Assembly: GCA_024762485.1 (NCBI GenBank)
Contig: JANTHH010000033.1
Coordinates: 1-15,977 of the forward strand
Length of the DNA: 15,977 nt
From: Chromatiales bacterium
Lineage (GTDB): Bacteria > Pseudomonadota > Gammaproteobacteria > Chromatiales > Chromatiaceae
Direction: 5' to 3'
Shown in pieces: positions 6,716-15,977 of this stretch. Under the pieces are notes generated by a model. That model was not told the origin of the DNA. It saw only the letters and a list, made by a program, of their open reading frames with translations, and did no database searches. The position numbers and the translations under genes were made by a program. Numbering within the stretch: the stretch's first letter is position 1; each line of letters begins with the position of its first letter.

Positions 6716-8599
6716 TTACTTGAGCATCACCTCAATATCCGCCTCGTCACGCAACTTGCCGATAAAGGCCTGGTATTCCGCCTTGGCATGGGCACTGGCG
6801 AGGCGACCCGCCAGCAGGCGCCTGGCGGCATCGTCCGGCAACGCACCGTCCTTCACTGCCTGCACGACGACCACGGCATAATCACCATCCGGCATCGCAA
6901 CCCCGGCAGAGACCGGCTGTCCAGCGGGGCGCGGCAGAGAGAAGGCCTTTTCCAGGACCGCCCCGGGCACCTGCTGGTCACCGCGGGCCGTCATCCCGAC
7001 GCTCTGCACCGCAAGATTCAACTCAGCCGCGGCCTGCTGCAGGTCGACACCCTCCTTGCTGAGCTTTTCGAGCAGGGCCCGCCCGGCATCGGCCGCCATC
7101 TCGCGGGCCTTTTCCTGCCTGTAGGCCGCAGCGACCTGGTCTCGGACCTCCTCGAAAGGTCGCTGCTGCGCCTCCTCGTGTTCGCGCACACGCAGCACCA
7201 TCAGCTTCTCGGGCTCGAGTTCAATGACCTCGCTGTTGCGCCCGTCCTTCAACACGTCGTCACTGAAAGCAGCGGACAGTACCTTGGGTGAGGCAAAGAG
7301 GCCCTCGGCGCCCTGGTGGGTTATCCAGTCACTATGCTCGATGCCGAGCCCCAGGTCTTCGGCGGCAGGTTCCAGACTGTCCGGTTGCTCGTAGGCCAGG
7401 TTCGCCAGACGCTCGGCATAGTCGTAGAAACGCTGCTCGGCCTGTGAACGCCGGTAGGCCTCGGCGACCTGGTCACGAAGCGCCTCGAAACTGGGTTCCG
7501 ATTCGCCGCGTATATCCTCGACCTGGATGAGCTGATAGCCGAAAGGGGTCTTGATCGGCTCGCTCACCTCGCCCTTGGCGAGGGAGAAGGCCGCATCATC
7601 AAAGGCCTTGTCCATCGTGCCCGGCTCCACCCAGCCGAGCTCGCCACCCTTGGGGGCGGAGACCGGGTCCTGGGAATACTGTTTGGCGAGTTGAGAAAAA
7701 TCCTCGCCGGCCAGAACCCGCTGACGCAGGGCCTTGGCCTGGGCCAGTGCCTGCTCCTCACCATCCTTCAGTGAAAGCAGGATATAACGCAGTCTGCGCT
7801 GGCGTGGCTGGGTAAAGTCGCCACGATGCTGTTCGAAATAATCCCTCAGGTCCTGCTCGTTGAACTCGACACTTTTTGCAAGGCTGTCGATATCGAGCAA
7901 CAGGTAATCCAGTTTCACCCTTTCAGGCTGCAGATACGCCGACGCATGTGCCTGGTAGTAATCCTGCAGGGCCGCCTCGTCCACCGGCACCTTGTCGAGA
8001 TAACTGGCAGCGGGTATCACCACATACGACAGGTCCCTGGTCTGCCCTTCAAGCCGGGCAGCCTCGTCGATCTCGTAGTCCACCGCAAAGGCTGAACCGC
8101 TGATGGTGTCGCTGAACTGGCGCAGCAGGAGATCGTGGCGGACGATCTGCTCGAAGCCTGTCTTGGTCAGGCCGCGGTTGCGCAGTGCATTCTCGTAGGT
8201 CGCCACGTCGAAACGACCGTCAAGCTGAAATGCCCGCTGCTGCTGGATGAAACGGCGCACCGATTCATTCGAGACCCGCATGCCCAGTTTCTCGGCTGCC
8301 TGGAGCATGACGTGTTCGTTGATCATCTGCTCCAGCACTTGACGACGCAACGTCTTCTCCGGGAAGAACTCGGGACGATAGCTCTCGCCCAGTTGCTGGC
8401 GCAGGTTTTCCCTTGCCACCCGGGCCCGTTCGTTCAGATCATAATCGGTGATCTCGACGCCGTTGACCTCGGCGACGGCCGGCTCCGAACCGCCACCCAA
8501 ATATTCGCCGATACCCCACAGGGCAAAGGGCACTGAAATCAGCAATATGATGACCCAGGCGATCCACCCCTGGGCTTTGTCTCTGATGGACTGAAGCAT
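6716..8599 (-). CDS. ppiD: Periplasmic folding chaperone PpiD (SurA-like N-domain, parvulin domain)
   Basis: A membrane-anchored periplasmic chaperone that meets proteins leaving the Sec translocon. The 627 residues (E. coli 623) begin with a short cytoplasmic tail (MLQSIRDKAQG), one membrane helix at about 12-30, then a SurA-type chaperone region starting at VAEVNGVEITDYDL. A parvulin (PPIC) domain spans about 267-364 (QRRLRYILLSL to GYQLIQVEDI), including FSQLAKQYSQDP and GGELGWV. A second, divergent parvulin-like/C-terminal region follows. In E. coli PpiD the parvulin domain has little or no isomerase activity; whether that holds here cannot be read from the sequence. ppiD follows hupB in many gammaproteobacteria; here two tRNA genes and a terminator lie between them. 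I found no convincing promoter in the 77 bases upstream, and the start has only a weak ribosome site. Confidence 0.93.
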   Translation of the reverse strand: MLQSIRDKAQGWIAWVIILLISVPFALWGIGEYLGGGSEPAVAEVNGVEITDYDLNERARVARENLRQQLGESYRPEFFPEKTLRRQVLEQMINEHVMLQAAEKLGMRVSNESVRRFIQQQRAFQLDGRFDVATYENALRNRGLTKTGFEQIVRHDLLLRQFSDTISGSAFAVDYEIDEAARLEGQTRDLSYVVIPAASYLDKVPVDEAALQDYYQAHASAYLQPERVKLDYLLLDIDSLAKSVEFNEQDLRDYFEQHRGDFTQPRQRRLRYILLSLKDGEEQALAQAKALRQRVLAGEDFSQLAKQYSQDPVSAPKGGELGWVEPGTMDKAFDDAAFSLAKGEVSEPIKTPFGYQLIQVEDIRGESEPSFEALRDQVAEAYRRSQAEQRFYDYAERLANLAYEQPDSLEPAAEDLGLGIEHSDWITHQGAEGLFASPKVLSAAFSDDVLKDGRNSEVIELEPEKLMVLRVREHEEAQQRPFEEVRDQVAAAYRQEKAREMAADAGRALLEKLSKEGVDLQQAAAELNLAVQSVGMTARGDQQVPGAVLEKAFSLPRPAGQPVSAGVAMPDGDYAVVVVQAVKDGALPDDAARRLLAGRLASAHAKAEYQAFIGKLRDEADIEVMLK

Positions 8600-8624
8600 A
8601 GTGTTGTTGTGTCTGGAATACTGC

Positions 8625-8665
8625 GGAAAAGAAAACGGGGTATCGCAAGATTACGATACCCCGTT
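8625..8665 (-). terminator. Intrinsic terminator after the tRNA-Val/tRNA-Asp genes
   Basis: On the minus strand AACGGGGTATCG (8665-8654) pairs perfectly over 12 bases with CGATACCCCGTT (8645-8634) around an 8-base loop. TTTTCTTTT follows. It begins 12 bases after the encoded CCA of tRNA-Asp and precedes ppiD, so it should end the hupB-tRNA transcript, perhaps with some read-through into ppiD. Confidence 0.85.
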
Positions 8666-8676
8666 GACGTTAAAGT

Positions 8677-8753
8677 TGGCGGAGTGGACGGGACTCGAAC
8701 CCGCGACCCCCGGCGTGACAGGCCGGTATTCTAACCAACTGAACTACCACTCC
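8677..8753 (-). tRNA. tRNA-Asp (anticodon GUC)
   Basis: 77 bases including encoded CCA (8677-8679). The acceptor arm GGAGTGG pairs with CCACTCC, followed by discriminator G. The anticodon loop reads CCTGTCACG, giving anticodon GTC. The T arm has GGTTCGAGTC. The sequence closely follows E. coli tRNA-Asp. It lies eight bases downstream of tRNA-Val on the same strand. Confidence 0.97.
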
Positions 8754-8761
8754 AAAAACCT

Positions 8762-8837
8762 TGGTGGGTGCTGCAGGGCTCGAACCTGCGACCCTCGCCT
8801 TGTAAGGGCGATGCTCTCCCAGCTGAGCTAAGCACCC
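8762..8837 (-). tRNA. tRNA-Val (anticodon UAC)
   Basis: 76 bases with encoded CCA (8762-8764). The acceptor GGGTGCT pairs with AGCACCC, discriminator A. The D arm is GCTCAGCTGGGAGAGC and the anticodon loop CCTTACAAG gives TAC. It starts only 16 bases after the hupB stop, leaving no room for a separate promoter outside hupB. Confidence 0.97.
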
Positions 8838-8853
8838 CATGCAAGAAAGCGCG

Positions 8854-9126
8854 TCAGTTTACAGCATCCTTGAATGCCTTGCCAGCTTTAAAGGCAGGCG
8901 ATTTCGACGCGGCGATCTGAATGGTCTCGCCCGTTTTCGGGTTGCGACCTGCACGGGCAGCGCGCTCACGGACGACGAAGGTGCCAAAGCCCACGATGGA
9001 GACGGTTTCACCATTTTTCATGGCCTCGGTGATGGCGTCGATCATGCCTTCCAGTGCCCGGCCTGCTGCGGCCTTGGAGATGTCGGATGCTTCGGCCATC
9101 GCTTCGATCAGTTCGGATTTATTCAT
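8854..9126 (-). CDS. hupB: DNA-binding protein HU-beta
   Basis: A small nucleoid protein that binds and bends DNA as a dimer. It is exactly the family length, 90 residues. It opens with MNKSELIEAMAEASDISKAA, continues with the dimer core VSIVGFGTFVVRERAAR, carries the DNA-intercalating arm GRNPKTGE at about 60-67, and ends AFKAGKAFKDAVN. The position directly after lon is the usual place for the HU-beta gene rather than HU-alpha or IHF. An AAAGGGGG ribosome site lies about 11 bases ahead of the ATG. A strong promoter at 9224-9253 gives a leader of about 90 bases. Two tRNA genes follow closely and are probably on the same transcript. Confidence 0.97.
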   Translation of the reverse strand: MNKSELIEAMAEASDISKAAAGRALEGMIDAITEAMKNGETVSIVGFGTFVVRERAARAGRNPKTGETIQIAASKSPAFKAGKAFKDAVN

Positions 9127-9223
9127 GTCGTGTGGTGCCCCCTTTGGATTAATTGTGTTGGCCGGTCGCTACCTGCGCCGTCCCATTGATCAGACGGCCG
9201 CCACAGCGGGCCAAGAGCGCTGT

Positions 9224-9253
9224 TTTATACCAAGCAGCTGAAAAAACTGTCAA
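9224..9253 (-). promoter_or_regulatory. Sigma70 promoter of hupB (and probably the two tRNA genes)
   Basis: TTGACA (9248-9253, 6/6) and TATAAA (9224-9229, 5/6) are 18 bases apart, and TGG directly before the -10 makes an extended -10. Transcription should begin near 9217. The -35 box starts within the T-rich tail of the lon terminator, so the two elements are packed together without a gap. Confidence 0.8.
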
Positions 9254-9254
9254 G

Positions 9255-9300
9255 AAAAAGCGCCGCTTTTTACGCTATTTTTTGCAAATAGCAGCGGCGC
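9255..9300 (-). terminator. Intrinsic terminator of lon
   Basis: An outer stem of 8 bp (GCGCCGCT at 9300-9293 with AGCGGCGC at 9267-9260) encloses a second 7-bp stem (9274-9280 with 9286-9292, loop 9281-9285) with a 6-base bulge. TTTTT follows on the minus strand. The stem begins six bases after the lon stop codon. Confidence 0.85.
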
Positions 9301-9306
9301 CCACGA

Positions 9307-11787
<2,481 letters not shown>

Positions 11788-11794
11788 GATTTGC

Positions 11795-11801
11795 TTTCCT
11801 C
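11795..11801 (-). promoter_or_regulatory. Ribosome binding site deciding the lon start
   Basis: GAGGAAA on the minus strand sits seven bases before ATG 11787. The alternative in-frame ATG at 11841 is preceded by CCCCGGCCGC with no Shine-Dalgarno match. Confidence 0.65.
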
Positions 11802-11900
11802 GGGTGACAGCGGCGCTTTGCGCCACCTGTCTGATTGACATGCGGCCGGGGTAGCCACTGATCTGTTGTCAGCTGGCCCTGGCCTGGGGAATTCAACGGT

Positions 11901-11929
11901 ACATGGAGATGGTTGGGTGGTAATTCAAG
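11901..11929 (-). promoter_or_regulatory. Candidate sigma32 (heat-shock) promoter of lon
   Basis: CTTGAA (11924-11929) is followed after 15 bases by CTCCATGT (11901-11908). The sigma32 consensus is CTTGAA, 13-15 bases, CCCCATNT, so one -10 base differs. E. coli lon has a promoter of the same class at the equivalent place. Transcription would start near 11894, giving a leader of about 105 bases. No better sigma70 match was seen in this gap. Confidence 0.65.
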
Positions 11930-11937
11930 TGGCAGGC

Positions 11938-11967
11938 AAAAAAATACCCGGCAAGCCGGGCATTTTT
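11938..11967 (-). terminator. Intrinsic terminator of clpX
   Basis: On the minus strand GCCCGG, loop CTTG, CCGGGT forms a short GC stem extended by A-T pairs, followed by TTTTTTT. A T-run on the other strand means it could also work in the opposite direction. It starts 15 bases after the clpX stop and ends before the lon promoter. Confidence 0.85.
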
Positions 11968-11981
11968 TCCTATGCGTCGTC

Positions 11982-13259
11982 TCAATCCGAGGCAGCGATC
12001 TGTTTTGTGTCGCTACCGTCGAAGATCAGGTAGGGCGCCGATTCACCGAGGATGACCGATTCATCCACCACCACCTTGCTGACGTTATCCATGGAAGGGA
12101 GGTCGTACATGGTGTCGAGCAGCACATGTTCGAGAATGGTCCGCAGACCCCGTGCACCGGTCTTTCTCTCCATGGCCTTGCGGGCAATGGCGTAGAGGGC
12201 ATCCTCGCGGATCTCGAGTTCCGCACCTTCCATCTCGAACAACCGCTGATACTGTTTCACCAGCGCATTTTTCGGCAGCGTGAGAATCTGCACCAGGGCA
12301 TCTTCGTCGAGCTCTTCCAGGGTCGCGACCACTGGCAGGCGGCCGACAAATTCCGGTATCAGGCCGTAACGGATCAGGTCTTCCGGCTCCACTTCGGCGA
12401 GGATCTCACCGACGCTGCGATCATCATCCTTGCTGCGCACCTCGGCTGAGAAACCGATACCGCCCTTTTCCGAGCGATCACGGATGACCTTGTCCAGGCC
12501 GGCAAATGCGCCGCCAACGATGAACAGGATGTTGGAGGTATCGACCTGAAGGAACTCCTGCTGGGGATGTTTGCGCCCGCCCTGGGGGGGCACCGAGGCG
12601 ACAGTACCCTCGATCAGTTTCAGCAATGCCTGCTGAACACCCTCACCCGAGACATCACGGGTGATGGAGGGATTGTCCGACTTGCGCGAAATCTTGTCGA
12701 TCTCGTCGATGTAGACGATACCCGTTTGCGCCTTGTCGACGTCGTAATCGCACTTTTGCAACAGCTTCTGGATGATGTTCTCGACATCTTCACCGACGTA
12801 ACCGGCCTCTGTCAGGGTAGTGGCGTCGGCGATGGTGAAGGGCACATTGAGCAGGCGCGCCAAGGTCTCGGCGAGAAGCGTTTTGCCGGAACCGGTGGGG
12901 CCGACGAGCAGGATGTTGCTTTTCGAGATCTCGACCTCGTCTTTCTTGCCACTGATCTCGAGACGCTTGTAGTGGTTGTAGACCGCAACGGAAAGGATTT
13001 TCTTGGCGCGGGACTGGCCGATGACGTATTGATCGAGGGTCTCGCTGATTTCATGCGGCTTGGGGAGGCTCTCGCCACGCTCGGCAGCATTCTCCTGCAT
13101 CTCCTCACGGATGATGTCGTTACACAACTCCACGCACTCATCGCAGATGAAGACAGAGGGGCCTGCAATCAGTTTGCGCACCTCGTGCTGGCTCTTGCCA
13201 CAGAAGGAACAGTACAGCAGTTTGCCGTCATCACCCTTGCCGTGTTTATCGTCGCTCAT
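11982..13259 (-). CDS. clpX: ClpXP protease ATP-binding unfoldase subunit ClpX
   Basis: The hexameric AAA+ unfoldase that recognises tagged or native substrates and threads them into ClpP. It has 425 residues (E. coli 424). The N-terminal zinc-binding domain has C17, C20, C39 and C42. Walker A GPTGSGKT is at 120-127, Walker B is GIVYIDEIDK, and the pore loop GYVG lies in LTEAGYVGEDVE. An RKH loop (GGRKHPQQ) and the IGF loop that docks on ClpP (GGIGFSAEV) are intact. I chose ATG 13259 because it follows AGAGGA and gives the family length; the frame is open to 13412 but that part crosses the promoter. It lies downstream of clpP with a gap of 217 bases that contains its own promoter, and it ends in a terminator. 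Confidence 0.97.
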   Translation of the reverse strand: MSDDKHGKGDDGKLLYCSFCGKSQHEVRKLIAGPSVFICDECVELCNDIIREEMQENAAERGESLPKPHEISETLDQYVIGQSRAKKILSVAVYNHYKRLEISGKKDEVEISKSNILLVGPTGSGKTLLAETLARLLNVPFTIADATTLTEAGYVGEDVENIIQKLLQKCDYDVDKAQTGIVYIDEIDKISRKSDNPSITRDVSGEGVQQALLKLIEGTVASVPPQGGRKHPQQEFLQVDTSNILFIVGGAFAGLDKVIRDRSEKGGIGFSAEVRSKDDDRSVGEILAEVEPEDLIRYGLIPEFVGRLPVVATLEELDEDALVQILTLPKNALVKQYQRLFEMEGAELEIREDALYAIARKAMERKTGARGLRTILEHVLLDTMYDLPSMDNVSKVVVDESVILGESAPYLIFDGSDTKQIAASD

Positions 13260-13286
13260 GCTGCTACGTCCTCTTGCCTTGCCAAT

Positions 13287-13316
13287 CCATTGCCAGCGGT
13301 CATGTGCCGGCAATGG
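13287..13316 (-). repeat. Inverted repeat (hairpin) in the clpX 5' leader
   Basis: CCATTGCC and GGCAATGG are perfect 8-base inverted copies. On the minus strand the stem can grow to 11 bp (CCATTGCCGGC with GCTGGCAATGG, one G-U pair) around an 8-base loop. No U-tract follows, so it is not an intrinsic terminator. If the promoter at 13327-13354 is right, the hairpin lies within a few bases of the mRNA 5' end and 27 bases before the ATG. Confidence 0.6.
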
Positions 13317-13317
13317 C

Positions 13318-13334
13318 GATATGCTCATCATATC
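13318..13334. promoter_or_regulatory. Operator-like palindrome over the clpX -10 box
   Basis: GATATG, five bases, CATATC is a perfect 6-base inverted repeat. It covers the proposed -10 (13327-13332) and the region just upstream of the start point. The form suits a dimeric regulator, but no regulator is indicated by the sequence, and AT-rich -10 boxes produce such symmetry by chance fairly often. Confidence 0.3.
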
Positions 13335-13354
13335 CCAATAAATCGGGAACTCAA
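13327..13354 (-). promoter_or_regulatory. Candidate sigma70 promoter of clpX
   Basis: TTGAGT (13349-13354, 4/6) and TATGAT (13327-13332, 5/6) are 16 bases apart. The start point would be near 13320, giving a leader of about 60 bases to ATG 13259. It suggests that clpX can be transcribed without clpP, although no terminator was seen after clpP, so a joint transcript is also likely. Confidence 0.5.
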
Positions 13355-13476
13355 GCCGGTAAAAACTGCTGATTTGCGACAACCCGGGGGGCATCGCAAT
13401 TCCCGGCCCCATGCCTCAAATGGAGGCTAACCCATTGTTCTTCAATGCATCGATGGCGTTGCAGCCGGAAAGGGGA

Positions 13477-14115
<639 letters not shown>

Positions 14116-14183
14116 GTCATTGACTTCCTTAAATTCTATTTGAGGTTACTGGAACGGCATCGCCCCGGCTTGTTCGAGCGTCC

Positions 14184-15485
14184 TCAGCCACCGGCTCCGA
14201 CCACCCCGGCAAAGGTTGCGGGCTCATCCTCGACCTTCGCCTTGTCCAGCACGGTATCGACCACCTGATCTTCCAGCACCAGGTTCTCGACCATCGCCCG
14301 CTGCTCCTTGTTGCCATTATAGAAATCGATCACTTCCTGTGGCTGCTCGTAGGACTGCGCAAATTCGGCAATGGTCTCATTGACCCGCTGCTGATCGAGC
14401 TCGATACCGTTCTCGGACACCACCGCATTGATCAGCAGACCCAGGGCCACCCGGCGTTCGGCCTGCGGCTCGAAGACGGAGGCCGGCAGGTCCATGGAAC
14501 TGGCCTGGCCGGCCTGTGCCATCTCGTTCATTGCCTGCGACTTTATAACCTCGGCCTCACGCTGCACCATTGCCTTGGGCACGGTTACCGGATTGGCGGC
14601 CAGCAGCGCATCCATCACCTTCTCCTTGGTCAGAGTCTTGAGCTTCTGCTTGAGCTCGCGCTCCATGTTGCCGCGCACCTCGGCACGCAGGCTCGCCTCG
14701 GTGCCGTCCTCGACACCGAAAGCCTTGACGAAATCCTCATCGATCTCGGGCATTTCCGGCTCGGAGACTTTGTTGACCTTGACCTCGAACACAGCATCCT
14801 TGCCCGCCAGCTGTTCGGCCTGATAGTCGTCGGGGAAGCGGACCTCCAGCTTCACCTCGTCACCGGCCTTGGCACCGATCAGGCCATCCTCGAATCCCGG
14901 GATCATCGAGCCGGAGCCGAGCTCCAGCGGTACGTTCTCGGCGCTGCCGCCATCGAAGGCCTCGCCATCGATGAAGCCCTTGAAGTCGATATGCACCGTG
15001 TCACCCTTCTGCGCGGGACGGTCGACCTCCTTCCAGGTGGTGCGTTGCTTGCGCAGACGCTCGATCATGGTGTCGACGTCTTCCTCGGTCACCTCTGCCA
15101 CCGGGCGCTTGATCTCCAGTTCGCCCAGGTCGTTGAGCTTGATTTCGGGCATCACCTCGACGGTGGCGGTATAGGAGAACTCACCTTCTCCGGCCTCCTC
15201 GTTGAGCTTGATGCTGGGCTCGCCAGCGGGCACCAGCTTCTGCTCGCTGATCGCCTCGTAGTAGGTGGACTGGATCACCTCGCCATAGGCCTCCTGACGG
15301 GCCTGGTCCCCGAAACGCTGCTTGACGACGCGCATAGGCACCTTGCCGGGACGAAAACCGTCCATCCGCACGGTGCGGGCGATGGATTGCAGCTTTTTGT
15401 CAACGGCCTGGTCCACCTGCTCGGCGGGCACATTGACGGTGACGTGTTTTTGCAGGCCTTCGCCAGCCTCAACGGATACTTGCAT
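14184..15485 (-). CDS. tig: Trigger factor, ribosome-associated chaperone and peptidyl-prolyl isomerase
   Basis: Binds at the ribosomal exit tunnel next to protein L23 and shields nascent chains. It has 433 residues (E. coli 432). The N-terminal ribosome-binding domain carries the signature GFRPGKVP at 43-50. The FKBP-type isomerase domain is at about 158-245 (KGDTVHIDFKGFIDGEAFDG to DAVFEVKVNKV). The remaining residues form the helical C-terminal chaperone domain. ATG 15485 is preceded by GGAGAG. The gene starts the tig-clpP-clpX-lon block typical of gammaproteobacteria. Only a weak promoter-like pair was seen in the 40 bases between the tRNA-Leu terminator and the start, so some transcription may come from read-through of the tRNA unit. 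Confidence 0.97.
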   Translation of the reverse strand: MQVSVEAGEGLQKHVTVNVPAEQVDQAVDKKLQSIARTVRMDGFRPGKVPMRVVKQRFGDQARQEAYGEVIQSTYYEAISEQKLVPAGEPSIKLNEEAGEGEFSYTATVEVMPEIKLNDLGELEIKRPVAEVTEEDVDTMIERLRKQRTTWKEVDRPAQKGDTVHIDFKGFIDGEAFDGGSAENVPLELGSGSMIPGFEDGLIGAKAGDEVKLEVRFPDDYQAEQLAGKDAVFEVKVNKVSEPEMPEIDEDFVKAFGVEDGTEASLRAEVRGNMERELKQKLKTLTKEKVMDALLAANPVTVPKAMVQREAEVIKSQAMNEMAQAGQASSMDLPASVFEPQAERRVALGLLINAVVSENGIELDQQRVNETIAEFAQSYEQPQEVIDFYNGNKEQRAMVENLVLEDQVVDTVLDKAKVEDEPATFAGVVGAGG

Positions 15486-15527
15486 CGAAATTCTCTCCGG
15501 CAGCTATGCCGCCCTGGGTGCTTGTGT

Positions 15528-15561
15528 TAAAAAAGTCGGGTCCGGCAACGGGGCCGACCCG
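15528..15561 (-). terminator. Intrinsic terminator of tRNA-Leu
   Basis: CGGGTC (15561-15556) pairs with GACCCG (15542-15537); inside, GGC/GCC adds three pairs with one bulged base and a 6-base loop. TTTTTT follows on the minus strand. It begins seven bases after the tRNA CCA end and lies 43 bases before the tig start. Confidence 0.8.
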
Positions 15562-15567
15562 GGGATC

Positions 15568-15653
<86 letters not shown>

Positions 15654-15676
15654 AAAAAATACCGCGGCAAACGGGC

Positions 15677-15685
15677 ATTATACCA
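15677..15685 (-). promoter_or_regulatory. Extended -10 promoter element of tRNA-Leu
   Basis: TGGTATAAT is a perfect extended -10 (TGnTATAAT). The -35 region at the usual distance has no good match. The start point falls about 18 bases before the mature tRNA 5' end. The GC-rich bases after the -10 (GCCCG) resemble the discriminator of stringently controlled stable-RNA promoters. Confidence 0.7.
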
Positions 15686-15743
15686 AGACTGTGGCTGGCG
15701 CACGAAACTAACAGACTTCCTTTTCCACTGAAACCTCCGTCCT

Positions 15744-15977
15744 ATGGGTATATTTTTCGCCTTCGTCGCCTATCTCGGCAGCATGCTGGTGCTCGCAGCC
15801 GCTCTTCATTACCCCCTCTATACCTTGCTTTCGCACGGCTTCGACATCCGGCCGGACCGCCTGATGTACCGGTCCGCCATGCTGTTCGCAGCCATCGGCT
15901 TGTGGCCGTTCATGAGCTGGCTGGGCCTGGCCTCCCGCGAGGCGGCCGGTTTCGGTCTGCCACGACGTGAGTTCTGG
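15744..15977 (+). CDS. Putative integral membrane protein, possibly CPBP-family intramembrane protease (5' part only)
   Basis: 78 codons are visible and the frame is open at the window edge. Two hydrophobic helices are clear, at about 2-24 (IFFAFVAYLGSMLVLAAALH) and 43-65 (SAMLFAAIGLWPFMSWLGLA), separated by a polar loop DIRPDRLMYR. The loop followed by a helix and GFGLPRREF resembles the N-terminus of CPBP (CAAX-type) membrane proteases in related bacteria, but the catalytic EExxxR and histidine motifs would lie beyond the window, so this is a guess. An in-frame TGA just upstream makes ATG 15744 the first possible start. No Shine-Dalgarno sequence is visible (CCTCCGTCCT precedes it). It is divergent from tRNA-Leu. 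Confidence 0.6.
   Translation, partial: MGIFFAFVAYLGSMLVLAAALHYPLYTLLSHGFDIRPDRLMYRSAMLFAAIGLWPFMSWLGLASREAAGFGLPRREFW

Noticed and set aside
8601..8831. Plus-strand open frame of 76 codons
   Set aside because: It covers the antisense of two tRNA genes and a terminator; stable-RNA antisense frames like this are a common artefact.
11788..11841. Upstream in-frame ATG giving Lon 18 more residues
   Set aside because: No Shine-Dalgarno sequence, and the added residues are not part of Lon; ATG 11787 has GAGGAAA.
13260..13412. Upstream starts giving ClpX 51 more residues
   Set aside because: They lie upstream of or within the promoter and leader; ATG 13259 gives the standard length with a ribosome site.
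13383..13415. GC-rich inverted elements after clpP as a terminator
   Set aside because: Pairing is imperfect and no U-tract follows on the minus strand.
12567..13430. Plus-strand open frame of 287 codons
   Set aside because: Antisense of clpX and its leader; composition is that of a shadow frame.

Overview
The window is a GC-rich (about 60%) chromosomal segment of a gammaproteobacterium. The protein sequences and the gene order tig-clpP-clpX-lon-hupB-ppiD-fabI fit the Pseudomonas/Chromatiales side of the class; I cannot name a genus from sequence alone. It looks like conserved core genome. I see no insertion sequence, integrase, CRISPR array, toxin-antitoxin pair or other sign of recent transfer. 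All coordinates come from direct reading of the sequence.

Layout, left to right. (1) 1-5725, minus strand: a four-gene peptide-type ABC importer read leftward as lipoprotein binding protein, permease (DppB/YejB type), permease (DppC/YejE type) and a double ATPase (YejF type, cut by the window edge). The genes overlap or nearly touch and use TTG, GTG, ATG and TTG starts. (2) 5855-6631, plus strand: fabI, divergent from the transporter. It ends in a 44-bp perfect palindrome that also serves convergent ppiD. (3) 6716-9126, minus strand: hupB, tRNA-Val(UAC) and tRNA-Asp(GUC) form an apparent mixed mRNA/tRNA unit closed by a terminator; ppiD follows. (4) 9307-15485, minus strand: the proteostasis block tig, clpP, clpX, lon. 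clpX and lon each end in an intrinsic terminator, and promoter-like sequences precede clpX (sigma70 type), lon (sigma32 heat-shock type) and hupB (near-consensus sigma70). (5) 15568-15652, minus strand: tRNA-Leu(UAG) with its own extended -10 and terminator, then a divergent membrane-protein gene running off the right edge.

How the genes work together. Trigger factor meets nascent chains at the ribosome. ClpX unfolds substrates for ClpP. Lon degrades damaged cytoplasmic proteins. PpiD chaperones proteins emerging from the Sec translocon. HU-beta organises the nucleoid. FabI completes each fatty-acid elongation cycle. The importer probably brings in peptides or peptide-like molecules; P. aeruginosa carries a related importer (Npp) next to fabI.

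No wholly new system is evident. The least ordinary points are the importer (binding protein with a C-terminal membrane helix, YejE-type permease with a long extra N-terminal membrane region), the palindromic clpX promoter followed by a 5'-terminal hairpin, the hupB-tRNA unit, and a Lon with a low-complexity C-terminal tail. There is no gene-free stretch over 300 bases; the longest, 13260-13476, holds the clpX promoter and leader.
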